DNA of 64,000 nucleotides, taken from contig CAZAUF010000001.1 in assembly GCA_964488555.1 (NCBI GenBank), forward strand, positions 1 through 64,000, written 5' to 3'. Source of the DNA: UBA2112 sp964488555. GTDB lineage: Bacteria; Patescibacteriota; Saccharimonadia; Saccharimonadales; Saccharimonadaceae. This document shows positions 22,971 to 33,052 of the stretch, piece by piece. The notes below the pieces were generated by a model, which saw only the letters and a list, made by a program, of their open reading frames with translations, ran no database searches and had not been told where the DNA came from. Position 1 is the first letter of the stretch. Each line of letters begins with the position of its first letter. The position numbers and the translations under genes are program-made.

Positions 22971-24405
22971 TAGTTCGCCTCTTTGGTGTAAAGGTAGTCG
23001 TCTGATGGTCGAGAGAGCCTTGTAATCGATACGTACCCTCGGCGGAACCTACTTCGTGCCAGGTGACGCTTCGCAGGCTACCAGCTTCTCGCAGCTCTTT
23101 GATGATGTTGACGCGAGCTAGGGCGCGAGTACGTGGTGGTTCTGGAATCGGCACTTGAAGCGCGGTATGTCCAAACCGACGGAATCGTCGCCTGGCAATG
23201 TCTTTGTTGCCGAGTTTGTCCCATTTGAGGTCATGACGAACTTGATCGAGATCCCAAGATGTAAACGTATCGTACGTCGCACCTTTCTCGATCATATATT
23301 CATAGCGAGCTGCCCAGTCGATGCGATCCGACAGTGCCTTGACGTCGCCTTTTTTCAGGTCGATTTTGTGCAGGTCGTCATAAAATGTATAAAAGTCGTT
23401 GGCGGCTTTTTGCTCGTACGCGGGAAAATCGGGTGAAGCTATGCCTATTTCTACGGCCGCATTCACGATGTTTTTCAACACGTCGATTCCCTTCATTTTG
23501 TCACCCGACTCCAGCCATACATTTGCCAGCGGATTTCGAGAAATCGCGTACAATGCTTGGTTGGGGTTAGCAAGAAGCATTTCCTTAGGGTACTTCTCGT
23601 GCTCGATCAGACGGATGACGAGTGACGTAAGACCGATAATAAACTCTTTTGCCCAGTCGGATTTATTGCCTTCACCAGATCGTACTTCGAGACGGCTGGC
23701 ATTCTGAAAAAACGGTCGCTTGATACCATGACCAGTCATATGGTCGAAATTACGAAAATCGATAGCAGCTGGTTTTTGTGTGATGGAGTAGTTTTCGCTA
23801 TTGACCATGCCGATACCGTCGATCAGCTTACGTAGTGCCAGGAAATCCGCGAAACAGTGCGCGGCGACGGACTGGTTTAGCATCGTTGCTCGATCATTAT
23901 ACTCGCCTACACCGAAGGGGTTTAAGCTTGTGTAGTTTTCGTGATTACCAACGCTGTCCTCTCTGATAAGTGTCATGCCATCATGGACAACATTTGCGTA
24001 GCCGCTACGTTTATACACGGAAACTTCGCTATTTTCGGTATGGTCAGCAAGACGCTGATAGGTGTCGGTCACGATTTGTTCGCCAGCGCGTTCGTGGAGG
24101 AGAAGCTCATGTGGAGTTCGACACTCTGGCGTGGCGTATTCCAGCATGCCAAGGTCTATGTACAGTTCGGCACCGGTTGTAATGACGACACTCGTACCTT
24201 CTGTGCGGCCGCGCGATAGCGCGATATCGGGATCGACGAAATCAAAAAGCGACAACTTGTTCTTGCCGTGCGAGGCTTGGCTTTTGTGGATGACCGATAA
24301 AAGCTCTTTATCATGCGTGTACTCTGTTTCGCTGCCAAACGCACGCGGAGGCATGCCGTGCCTGTAATCATTGCGGGAATAATTGAGCTTCTCCGAATTG
24401 TGCAT
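22954..24405 (-). CDS. Dop/PafA-family (Pup ligase/deamidase-like) carboxylate-amine ligase
   Basis: This 483-residue protein aligns by eye with the Pup ligase PafA and depupylase Dop. FGSETEY (Glu26/Glu28) matches the metal-binding MGIETEF region. ELYIDLGMLEYATPEC (residues 81-96) matches the LYLDVGSHPEYATAEC block, RAGEQIV matches RAGE, and SVGNHENY matches SYGCHENY. Later, RLEVRSGEGN matches RLHVIVGDSN. It should therefore fold like a glutamine-synthetase-type ATP enzyme. Whether it ligates Pup, removes it, or uses another peptide is unknown; no Pup, Mpa or proteasome gene lies in this window. A TATAAT box precedes the ATG by eight bases. Confidence 0.8.
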   Translation of the reverse strand: MHNSEKLNYSRNDYRHGMPPRAFGSETEYTHDKELLSVIHKSQASHGKNKLSLFDFVDPDIALSRGRTEGTSVVITTGAELYIDLGMLEYATPECRTPHELLLHERAGEQIVTDTYQRLADHTENSEVSVYKRSGYANVVHDGMTLIREDSVGNHENYTSLNPFGVGEYNDRATMLNQSVAAHCFADFLALRKLIDGIGMVNSENYSITQKPAAIDFRNFDHMTGHGIKRPFFQNASRLEVRSGEGNKSDWAKEFIIGLTSLVIRLIEHEKYPKEMLLANPNQALYAISRNPLANVWLESGDKMKGIDVLKNIVNAAVEIGIASPDFPAYEQKAANDFYTFYDDLHKIDLKKGDVKALSDRIDWAARYEYMIEKGATYDTFTSWDLDQVRHDLKWDKLGNKDIARRRFRRFGHTALQVPIPEPPRTRALARVNIIKELREAGSLRSVTWHEVGSAEGTYRLQGSLDHQTTTFTPKRRTITGKS

Positions 24406-24567
24406 TGATGGTGATTATATAATTTTTCTGGCTAAAATGAAACATACCTCCTACGCGTATCGATCACGCTTATCGTTGAGACGCAAAGCGGCGAATACTT
24501 CTTTCCGTCATCTGAGCTGGTGACGAAAATGATGAATGTACCTTTCTTTCCTCGATGAGGTCGCGTC

Positions 24568-24599
24568 AAAAAGGCCGAGAGTCACATCTCGGCCTTTTT
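24568..24599. terminator. Bidirectional intrinsic terminator
   Basis: A 13-bp stem AAAAAGGCCGAGA / TCTCGGCCTTTTT with a 6-base loop has T runs on both strands. It follows the glutaredoxin gene on the minus strand. Confidence 0.85.
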
Positions 24600-24612
24600 C
24601 ATGCGTAACGGT

Positions 24613-24891
24613 TTATGCCTGAGCTGGCTCGAGGTTGTTTGCCTTTATTGCTTCGAGCAGTTTGGGACGGTCAAAACCAAGAATCATAGTACCGGCGACA
24701 TCGGTGACGGGTACGCCCGAGTAGTCGCCGCCAGTTTTGCTCATCAACTCTTCGTATGCTGACTTGTCCTCCTCGATGTCTTTTTTGACATAGGGAATGC
24801 CCAAGTGGTCGAGCCACTGTGCTTCGGTGTGGCAAAACGCGCACCAGCTGGTGCTATAGATCGTGATTTGTGGTGCAGCGGTATCGCTCAT
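24613..24891 (-). CDS. Glutaredoxin-like thiol-disulfide protein
   Basis: This 92-residue thioredoxin-fold protein has the redox motif CAFC (Cys17, Cys20) after the first strand (ITIYSTSW), the cis-Pro loop GVPVTDV and the C-terminal GFDRPKLLEAI. It is of the NrdH/mycoredoxin type by size. It would pass electrons to protein disulfides or reductases in the cytoplasm. AAGGGGATA precedes the start region. Confidence 0.88.
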   Translation of the reverse strand: MSDTAAPQITIYSTSWCAFCHTEAQWLDHLGIPYVKKDIEEDKSAYEELMSKTGGDYSGVPVTDVAGTMILGFDRPKLLEAIKANNLEPAQA

Positions 24892-24983
24892 GGTAAATAT
24901 CCCCTTGTTTACTATACTTAGTATATCAAATTGTTAGGTGCATGCAAGGCGTCGATGACATTATTATACCAAACCACCCCAGC

Positions 24984-26066
24984 CTAGGCGTGCTGTTTGA
25001 GCTGATTGGTAGTGTCGTGTATGAGTCTTTTGCGAGTTGTGTTATCGGCTTCTTCGTAGTCTCTGACAAATGCAAAAAAGTGCTCTTTGCCACCAAAACA
25101 TTGACCGATTTTGCGCTCTATTCCTTCGCGTAGCCACTCGCCACGTTCATCGCCACGCGGTCTGAAGTACGCCTCTCCAAGCTGTTCGGCGGATATGCGC
25201 GTCTGATCGCAGACGGTGGCCAAAAACGTGCGCTCCGGCAGGTATGGTCCCTGATATGCTTTGAATATGTGCTGACGTTGCTTTGGATCGATGATGTGCG
25301 GCTGCTTGAAAACGCGTGAGTGAGCGACGTCGGTAGCGTGCTCTACGAATGCTTCCTCGACGACACGTAGCATCGGTAGCGGCGTACTGATACCCCAGAA
25401 GAAGCCTCGGTCTCGACCAGCGGCATGCATGTTTTCATGAAATGCGACTTGTTTCATTTCGCGCGAAGGTGTGAGTAATTCCTTGCGGTTGACGTAGAGG
25501 TTTGCCAGTCCGATGATATGGTCGGTACAAAAGCCTACACACGGAATGCCGCCGCTATGAAAGGCATCCATGCCCTGTAGTACATATGAGCGCATCGCCC
25601 GGTCGGTGACTGCTACGGCGAATCGTGGAAAAAGTCCGATATTCGCCAGCTTCTCGGTTTTTTCGAGCGTATGCATATCCAGCTGCTGTCGATCGCGACG
25701 CAAGGCCTTGGTGAGGTCGAGGGTCCGTTCCAGACTCCACCGACAAAACAGCTTGACATCCTCATCGGTAGCGGTGGCAAGCCATTCTACGATGTGCTGG
25801 CGCGAAAATGGTCTGTCCAGGCTGAGGCCAAGCTCATACGATGCGAGGCGATAATCATTACGAGCGAAATACTCATTGATTCGACCAATTGCGGCCAGAT
25901 CATCGTGCTCGGTCGATTCAAGGAGTGTTTTGGTATTGCCACGAAGTGCTGTGATGCCGTTAGCCACATATTCAGGGTCAAGATTTCTCAGAACCAGATC
26001 GGCACCGATAGAATACTCCCCTATGTCGCTAGAGGGCGTCAGATAGTCACCCGTTTTTCTCCCCAT
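24984..26066 (-). CDS. Putative HExxH zinc metalloprotein
   Basis: This 360-residue soluble protein has HENMH at residues 210-214 (VAFHENMHAAGRD) and a downstream acidic stretch EEAFVEHATD near residue 240 that could supply the third zinc ligand, the gluzincin pattern. The N-terminal half is helical with no known domain. The promoter is unusually complete: TTGACA, a 17-bp spacer, TATACA, then the ATG about ten bases later. It lies two genes from the Dop/PafA-like gene on the same strand. Protease activity is a prediction from the motif only. Confidence 0.65.
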   Translation of the reverse strand: MGRKTGDYLTPSSDIGEYSIGADLVLRNLDPEYVANGITALRGNTKTLLESTEHDDLAAIGRINEYFARNDYRLASYELGLSLDRPFSRQHIVEWLATATDEDVKLFCRWSLERTLDLTKALRRDRQQLDMHTLEKTEKLANIGLFPRFAVAVTDRAMRSYVLQGMDAFHSGGIPCVGFCTDHIIGLANLYVNRKELLTPSREMKQVAFHENMHAAGRDRGFFWGISTPLPMLRVVEEAFVEHATDVAHSRVFKQPHIIDPKQRQHIFKAYQGPYLPERTFLATVCDQTRISAEQLGEAYFRPRGDERGEWLREGIERKIGQCFGGKEHFFAFVRDYEEADNTTRKRLIHDTTNQLKQHA

Positions 26067-26121
26067 CGTAGTACTTTGTATAGTCCTGCGCGCTGCTTAT
26101 GTCAATCGCTTTATGCATCTT

Positions 26122-26325
26122 TTATGCATCAACTTTTTGCCGACGGGTTAGATACCAACCGCCGTCTGTCCCCTGGTACACGGACAGTTCGAGGCCTGGT
26201 TTTTGCAGCATGCTGAGCTCGGCCGCTTTTTCGGCGGCATGCTTAGTCGGGTAGCGTTTCTTGCTTGCCTCGCTGTCGATGAAGCGAAACGGTGTATGTT
26301 TGGGAGGTGTGTGACGGCGTGGCAT
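26122..26325 (-). CDS. Small basic hypothetical protein
   Basis: This 67-residue basic protein has a central helix (TKHAAEKAAELSML) and a C-terminal strand pair ending LTRRQKVDA; the layout hints at a small nucleic-acid-binding fold but no family is recognised. A TACAAT box lies nine bases before the ATG, the leaderless arrangement common here. Confidence 0.62.
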   Translation of the reverse strand: MPRRHTPPKHTPFRFIDSEASKKRYPTKHAAEKAAELSMLQKPGLELSVYQGTDGGWYLTRRQKVDA

Positions 26326-26434
26326 GGTGCACCTATTGTATGCGTGTTGCTAGTGGATCGCCAAACATTCCTTTAAAAACAACAACAAACTCTTCTTGAG
26401 GTGCAGACATTTATCTGTTACGATATATATCGTA

Positions 26435-26704
26435 ATGAGCGCTGCCGCGGTGAAAAACAGCGACAAAGAGCCCAAACCGTCGGAGAAGAGTCAAAAATCG
26501 ACGGCTTTAATTTTGTTTTCGATCGCTGCTGACACCACATGGCGGATGTTTGTGCCTACACTGGGCGGAACATTGCTCGGACTATGGATCGACGATATGA
26601 ATAATACGGAACCATGGTACGGCGTCGGGGGTCTAGCGATCGGTATCGTTATCACCACGTTCCTCGTACGGCAACAATACAAGAAAGCGAACGAAGATGT
26701 TTAA
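26435..26704 (+). CDS. atpI: ATP synthase accessory subunit I/AtpZ-like
   Basis: This 89-residue protein has a charged N terminus and two membrane helices (DTTWRMFVPTLGGTLLGLWID and GVGGLAIGIVITTFLVRQQY), the pattern of AtpI/AtpZ proteins encoded first in atp operons and thought to aid Mg uptake or c-ring assembly. The ATG at 26435 is preferred to one 13 codons earlier. The stop overlaps the atpB start by eight bases. Confidence 0.8.
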   Translation: MSAAAVKNSDKEPKPSEKSQKSTALILFSIAADTTWRMFVPTLGGTLLGLWIDDMNNTEPWYGVGGLAIGIVITTFLVRQQYKKANEDV

Positions 26705-27530
26705 TCAATTTGCAGCAACTGAAATCGAAATTCATGTCGGCGCAGGTACGCTGTTTACCATCGGCGGCTTCCCGATCACCAATTCTCTATTGACCGGTTT
26801 TTTGAGCGTACTCGTCATGTTTGCGGTGTTTGGCTACGTCATTTATATGCTCAAACGTGGCAAGTACAACCGCTTCGTCGGTCTTGTGCAATGGGCGTTT
26901 GAGGGCATGCTTGGTCAGGTATATGACGTGATTCCAGACAAAGAGGTTGCACGTAAGGTTGCGCCTGTCGCGCTCAGTATCTTCTTTGTCATGCTGTTTG
27001 GCTACTGGATGAGCGTGCTACCGGGGCTGGATTCGGTCTTCTATAACGATGTACCGGTACTACGCGCGATTACCGCTGATCTGAACTTTACGTTTGCGGT
27101 AGCGATTATTGTGCTCATCATGGTTCAGTACCTCGCACTCAGGGCGCATGGTCCTATCGGCAGTTTGAAGCGTTACTTCCGTAACCCGCTGAAAGATCCC
27201 ATAGGATCGTTTGAGGGTTTTTTGGAATTCATCGGTGAGTTTTCACGTTATGCCGCACTCAGCGTCCGAATGTTCGGCAATGCGTTCGCAGGTGAAATTC
27301 TGCTTGTTATTCTGGCTGTTTTGACGGGTTACCTATCGGTCATCGCACTGCCTCCATTCATGGCGTTCGAGCTGTTTATCGGTTTCGTCCAGGCGTACGT
27401 GTTCTTTATCCTGACTGTTATCTTCACATCCCTCGCCGTCGAAAGCCATGGCTCTCACGACGACCTGACTACATCTGATCATTTCCCTGCTGATACTGGT
27501 AAACACACGGCCGTAAAAGCTGCGGAATGA
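26697..27530 (+). CDS. atpB: F0F1 ATP synthase subunit a
   Basis: This 277-residue membrane subunit forms the two half-channels for ions next to the c ring. Five or more helices are visible. The conserved Arg is in LSVRMFGNAFAGE, and the last helices contain FELFIGFVQAYVFFILTVIF. It starts inside the atpI stop region. A long tail (DDLTTSDHFPADTGKH) is hydrophilic. An internal promoter for atpE follows its stop. Confidence 0.95.
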   Translation: MFNQFAATEIEIHVGAGTLFTIGGFPITNSLLTGFLSVLVMFAVFGYVIYMLKRGKYNRFVGLVQWAFEGMLGQVYDVIPDKEVARKVAPVALSIFFVMLFGYWMSVLPGLDSVFYNDVPVLRAITADLNFTFAVAIIVLIMVQYLALRAHGPIGSLKRYFRNPLKDPIGSFEGFLEFIGEFSRYAALSVRMFGNAFAGEILLVILAVLTGYLSVIALPPFMAFELFIGFVQAYVFFILTVIFTSLAVESHGSHDDLTTSDHFPADTGKHTAVKAAE

Positions 27531-27533
27531 TGG

Positions 27534-27682
27534 TATAATAACGTTAACAACATAATGAAGTAGAGTTTTTTATGCTCGGATGCAGTGCAAGTAGCCGTAC
27601 ACATGTATGGCGATGAGCAGCGGAGCTGACAACGCAGCAATGCCCCGAGGATAAAGAACGATCTAAAAAGGAGAAAGAAAAT
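27534..27682 (+). promoter_or_regulatory. Internal promoter and 5' leader of atpE
   Basis: TATAAT at 27534-27539 lies directly after the atpB stop. The following leader of about 135 bases contains no gene and ends with AAAAAGGAG before atpE. No clean -35 is visible. This could raise c-subunit expression relative to subunit a. Confidence 0.5.
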
Positions 27683-27901
27683 ATGGAACAACTAGCATTC
27701 GTGTTGGCCTACGCCCTGCCTGCACTTGGCGCGGCAGTCGGTATCGGTGTCATCGGTGGCGGCGCGCTTAACGCGTTCGGTCGCAATCCTGAGCAGCTTG
27801 GTCAGATTCGAACCCTGATGATCACCGCGATCGTCTTTGCCGACTCATTGGCCATCATCGGTATCGTTGTAGCCTTTATCGCACGCGCGGTAGCCGGCTA
27901 A
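27683..27901 (+). CDS. atpE: F0F1 ATP synthase subunit c
   Basis: This 72-residue proteolipid makes the rotor ring. Helix 1 has the Gly-rich stretch GAAVGIGVIGGGALNAFGRNP, a polar loop follows, and helix 2 carries the ion-binding Asp54 (IVFADSLAIIG). The usual Na-type Gln in helix 1 is not evident, so protons are the likely ion, although this is not proof. It has its own strong ribosome site. Confidence 0.95.
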   Translation: MEQLAFVLAYALPALGAAVGIGVIGGGALNAFGRNPEQLGQIRTLMITAIVFADSLAIIGIVVAFIARAVAG

Positions 27902-27918
27902 TAAGTTAGAGGATTTTC

Positions 27919-28461
27919 ATGACGAACACACTATATAATTTTGCAGCTACGGAACACGGCGACTCGGGTGATATATTCACCTCGCTTGGCATTGACGGCC
28001 AAATGCTGCTGTTTCAGGCGGTTGCCTTCCTGATCCTGGTGTTCGTACTTGGCAAATGGGTCTTTCCGATACTCATGAAAGCCGTTGACGATCGTCAAGA
28101 GGCTATCGAAGCGGGTCAAAAAGCGGCCGAAGAAGCCGAAAAGAAGGCGGCAGAAGCCGAAGAGCAGCTGCAAAAGCTACTCAAAGAGGCACGCGCCGAA
28201 GCGAAAGACATCGTTGCGACAGCCAAGGATGAAGCCAACGCGATGATCGCGACCAGTGAAGAAAAAGCCAAGTCACGCGCCGAAAAAATCGTACGCGATG
28301 CCCATGATCAGTTGGAAAAGGACGTCATCGCTGCCCGCAAGGCACTTCATAACGACACGATTGAGCTGGTAGCACTCGCGACCGAAAAGGTTGTCGGCAA
28401 GACTGTTTCTGAGTCTGTGGACAAGAAGATTATCGCGAATGCAGTCAAGGAGCAGGCGTAA
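27919..28461 (+). CDS. atpF: F0F1 ATP synthase subunit b
   Basis: This 180-residue stator subunit has one membrane helix near residues 29-50 (LLFQAVAFLILVFVLGKWVF), then a long Ala/Glu/Lys coiled coil (AAEEAEKKAAEAEEQLQKLL). Its C terminus contacts the delta subunit. The stop codon overlaps the atpH start by one base (TAATG). Confidence 0.93.
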   Translation: MTNTLYNFAATEHGDSGDIFTSLGIDGQMLLFQAVAFLILVFVLGKWVFPILMKAVDDRQEAIEAGQKAAEEAEKKAAEAEEQLQKLLKEARAEAKDIVATAKDEANAMIATSEEKAKSRAEKIVRDAHDQLEKDVIAARKALHNDTIELVALATEKVVGKTVSESVDKKIIANAVKEQA

Positions 28462-28850
28462 TGGCACAGGCTCGCTTGTCCAGGCGGAAGGTCGCAGCTT
28501 TGCTGGCTGACGAGCTGCTCGCGGGCCAAGACGTTACGCAGAAACTCGCCGCCTATCTGATAGAAACCAAAAAAACACGCGAATTGTCACTGTATGTTCG
28601 CGATATCGAAGCAGCTATGGCTGATCGCGGTGTTCTCCTCGCCGACGTGGCAAGCAGTTTCGAACTGGCGGCAGATACCAAACATACCATCACTGAATAT
28701 TTGAAAAATACGACCGGAGCCAAAGACGTACGTCTGCGGCTCGAGGTTGATCCTAGCCTCCTCGGCGGAGTCAGGATCGAGACACCGGACAAACGACTGG
28801 ACGATACGATTCGTCACCGACTCAACCAATTAACAGCAAGCAAGATATAA
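28461..28850 (+). CDS. atpH: F0F1 ATP synthase subunit delta (short)
   Basis: This 129-residue protein, in the position of delta between atpF and atpA, ends with the family-like SLLGGVRIETPDKRLDDTIRHRLNQL (last part only quoted loosely). Typical delta/OSCP is about 175-180 residues, so the N-terminal helical domain is shortened by roughly 50 residues. The overlap with atpF and a GGAAG site before atpA support the operon reading. Confidence 0.85.
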   Translation: MAQARLSRRKVAALLADELLAGQDVTQKLAAYLIETKKTRELSLYVRDIEAAMADRGVLLADVASSFELAADTKHTITEYLKNTTGAKDVRLRLEVDPSLLGGVRIETPDKRLDDTIRHRLNQLTASKI

Positions 28851-28860
28851 GGAAGTACAT

Positions 28861-30396
28861 ATGCCAGAATTATCAGTCACTGACCTCAGTAAAGAACTCC
28901 GCGACGCGATAAACCAGCTCGAAGTTTCGGGTGATTTGGAAAGCGTCGGTATCGTTACCCGTGTGGGTGACGGCGTGGCGTGGGTGTATGGCCTACGCAG
29001 CGCGGGCTATAGCGAGGTACTGCAAATCGAAACGCCAGAAGGTATCGTCGAAGCCTTCGCGTTGAACCTGAACGAAGACGAAATCGGTGCCGTGCTGTTA
29101 GGTAGCGACGAGTCTGTATCTGCTGGTGCCAAGGTGACTCTGAAGGGTACCGTGCTTGACGTTCCTGTCGGTGAAGAGTTGCTTGGTCGTGTGGTTGACC
29201 CGCTTGGTCGTCCGCTTGACGGTGGTCCGGAAATCAAAGCGAAGCATCGCGGTTTGGTTGAGCGCGAAGCGATCGGCGTTCTCGGCCGTAAGCATGTCCA
29301 CGAACCTATGATGACCGGTGTTATGGCTATTGACGCCATGTTCCCGATTGGTCGAGGTCAGCGCGAACTTATCATCGGTGACCGCCAGACTGGTAAAACA
29401 GCTATCGCGATTGACACCATGATCAATCAAGGTCGTCAGAAGACTGGCGTGGTGAATATCTACGTCGCTGTCGGTCAGAAACTTTCGAAGATCGCGCGCC
29501 TCGTCGAGCGACTCAAGGAAGAAGGCGTGATGGATAACACCATCATCGTTGCGACCGGTCCGTCTGATCCCGCTTCCCTGCTCTACCTGGCTCCGTATGC
29601 CGGTACTGCCATGGGCGAATACTTCCGCGACAACAAAAAGCACGCGCTCATTATCTACGATGACCTGACAAAGCATGCCGTTGCGTATCGCCAGATGTCA
29701 CTCTTGCTCCGTCGCCCACCGGGACGCGAAGCTTTCCCTGGCGACGTGTTCTATCTGCACTCTCGCCTCCTCGAGCGTTCGGCAAAATTGTCTGACGACC
29801 TAGGCGCAGGCTCGCTTACTGCCCTGCCTATCATCGAGACGCAGGCTGGTGATATCTCTGCATACATTCCGACCAACGTTATCTCTATTACCGACGGTCA
29901 GATCTTCATGGAGACAGACCTGTTTAACCAAGGTATCCGCCCAGCTATCAGCGCAGGTCTTTCTGTGAGCCGTGTCGGTGGTGACGCACAGACAAAGGCA
30001 GTCAAATCCGTCGGCTCTCACTTGAAGCTCGGCCTATCGCAGTTCCGCGAGCTCGCATCGTTCGCGCAGTTCGGTAGCGACTTGGACGAAGCGACCAAGA
30101 GTCAGATCGAGCGTGGTCAACGCCTGACAGAGCTGCTCAAGCAGCCACAGTACACCCCGATGGGTGTCTGGGAGCAAGTCGCAAGCATCTATGCTGTCAA
30201 CAGCGGTGCATTTGACAAGGTTTCTGTCTCTAAGATCCAAGAAGCCAAAACCGCATACCTGACACGTCTATGGACCGACCACAAAAAGGACATGCAAGAG
30301 CTCAACAAGGGTGATGAAAAAATCACCGATGACGCACCTGTCACGAAGATCCTTGATAAGGTTGCCAAAGCTGTGGCGAAAGGATTCGAGGAGTAA
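28861..30396 (+). CDS. atpA: F0F1 ATP synthase subunit alpha
   Basis: This 511-residue subunit has the Walker A GDRQTGKTAIAID, the non-catalytic site landmark in ALIIYDDLTKHA, and the signature PAISAGLSVSRVGG. Length is standard. The last codons contain GAGGAGTAAG, which serves as the ribosome site for the small gene that follows three bases after the stop. Confidence 0.97.
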   Translation: MPELSVTDLSKELRDAINQLEVSGDLESVGIVTRVGDGVAWVYGLRSAGYSEVLQIETPEGIVEAFALNLNEDEIGAVLLGSDESVSAGAKVTLKGTVLDVPVGEELLGRVVDPLGRPLDGGPEIKAKHRGLVEREAIGVLGRKHVHEPMMTGVMAIDAMFPIGRGQRELIIGDRQTGKTAIAIDTMINQGRQKTGVVNIYVAVGQKLSKIARLVERLKEEGVMDNTIIVATGPSDPASLLYLAPYAGTAMGEYFRDNKKHALIIYDDLTKHAVAYRQMSLLLRRPPGREAFPGDVFYLHSRLLERSAKLSDDLGAGSLTALPIIETQAGDISAYIPTNVISITDGQIFMETDLFNQGIRPAISAGLSVSRVGGDAQTKAVKSVGSHLKLGLSQFRELASFAQFGSDLDEATKSQIERGQRLTELLKQPQYTPMGVWEQVASIYAVNSGAFDKVSVSKIQEAKTAYLTRLWTDHKKDMQELNKGDEKITDDAPVTKILDKVAKAVAKGFEE

Positions 30397-30398
30397 GA

Positions 30399-30668
30399 AT
30401 GCCAGAAGTGTACTCCGGTTTTCGGGAGACGTCTGACTCCGATGATTGGTTTACGGTCATGCGTGACAATGCTCGTGATGCCATGGCGTCACTGCGACGC
30501 ATCCGCCGCCGGACGGAGGGTTCTCTAGAGGTACGATCACGGAGTGATGACGCTACGGTGAGTCTATATATGAGCAGACGCTATCGCTATGTACCGGTTG
30601 TGACTGCCGTACTAAATACTGAGGGTCGGCGTATGCTTGGCGGTGACGTAACGAAGGAGGCTGCATAA
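30399..30668 (+). CDS. Unassigned small protein encoded between atpA and atpG
   Basis: This 89-residue, Arg-rich soluble protein (SLRRIRRRTEGSLEVRSR in the middle) has no membrane helix. A proper ribosome site lies in the end of atpA, and its stop overlaps the atpG start by one base, so it is translated as part of the operon. Standard atp operons have no gene here. It could be a lineage-specific regulator or assembly factor of F1; no family is recognised. Confidence 0.8.
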   Translation: MPEVYSGFRETSDSDDWFTVMRDNARDAMASLRRIRRRTEGSLEVRSRSDDATVSLYMSRRYRYVPVVTAVLNTEGRRMLGGDVTKEAA

Positions 30669-31540
30669 TGAGTTCGACTCGCGCGCTTAAAACCCGCATC
30701 CGCTCGGTGAAGAGCACCAAGCAGATTACTAAAGCCATGCAACTGGTTGCTGCCAGTAAGATGCGTAAGGCTCAGGAGGCCGAAAAAGCATCTGGTCCGT
30801 ACACGACTGCCGCTCGTGAGATTCTGACTCACTTGGCCTCACAGGGTGAGACTGATCGTCATCCTTTATTCCAGAAACGCGACAAGGTCAAGGCACGCAT
30901 GCTCATCGTTGTCGCGACCGACAAGGGTCTCGCAGGTGCGTATGATGCCAATGTCCTGAAACTATACTCAAAGAACCTGCTGGAAGACCAGCAAAACGGT
31001 GTTCGTAACGAAACGATCACGGTTGGTCGTCGCGCGAATCGTTTCGCGTCACGCGTGCGTGATCTCAAGGTTGCTGCAGCATTCCAGGACCTGCCAGATG
31101 ATCCTACGGGGGCGCAGTTACGATCAATCGTCGATACAGCCATGGAACAGTTCAAAGCTGGCGACGTGGATGCCGTTGATATCGTATACACCGAGTTCAT
31201 CAGCAGTGTCCGTCAGGAGGCAACAATCCAACGCATCTTGCCCGCCGGGTTCGAAAAGACAGGCGAAGTCAGCCAGACCGTTCGTACTGCAGAGTTTGAG
31301 CCGAGTGCCGAGGAGGTACTTGAAGCTGTCACCTATCGTCTGATCGAGGCGCAGATTTACCACGCGCTACTGACCGCGCGCGCGAGCGAATACATCATGC
31401 GTATGCTCGCCATGAAAAACGCGACCGACAACGCCAACGACCTGATCGATGACCTGACGCTCGAGATGAACAAAGCGCGACAAGGCGCGATTACGCAAGA
31501 GCTGGCCGAAATCAGCGGCGGAGTGGAGGCGATGAAGTGA
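30668..31540 (+). CDS. atpG: F0F1 ATP synthase subunit gamma
   Basis: This 290-residue rotor shaft subunit has the N-terminal coil KTRIRSVKSTKQITKAMQLV and the C-terminal coil MKNATDNANDLIDDLTLEMN, both diagnostic, with the middle domain containing DKGLAGAYDANV. The start overlaps the preceding small gene (TAATG). Confidence 0.96.
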   Translation: MSSTRALKTRIRSVKSTKQITKAMQLVAASKMRKAQEAEKASGPYTTAAREILTHLASQGETDRHPLFQKRDKVKARMLIVVATDKGLAGAYDANVLKLYSKNLLEDQQNGVRNETITVGRRANRFASRVRDLKVAAAFQDLPDDPTGAQLRSIVDTAMEQFKAGDVDAVDIVYTEFISSVRQEATIQRILPAGFEKTGEVSQTVRTAEFEPSAEEVLEAVTYRLIEAQIYHALLTARASEYIMRMLAMKNATDNANDLIDDLTLEMNKARQGAITQELAEISGGVEAMK

Positions 31541-31600
31541 CGAGACGGATAATTACACGAAAGACTGATATCACCCAAGACGAGAACAAAGGAGAACGAG

Positions 31601-33040
<1,440 letters not shown>

Positions 33041-33052
33041 GGTTTCGTAGCA

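Noticed and set aside
24437..24523. 28-codon basic open frame on the plus strand (MKHTSYAYRSRLSLRRK...)
   Set aside because: A TATAAT box lies upstream but there is no ribosome site, no known match and the length is too short to support.
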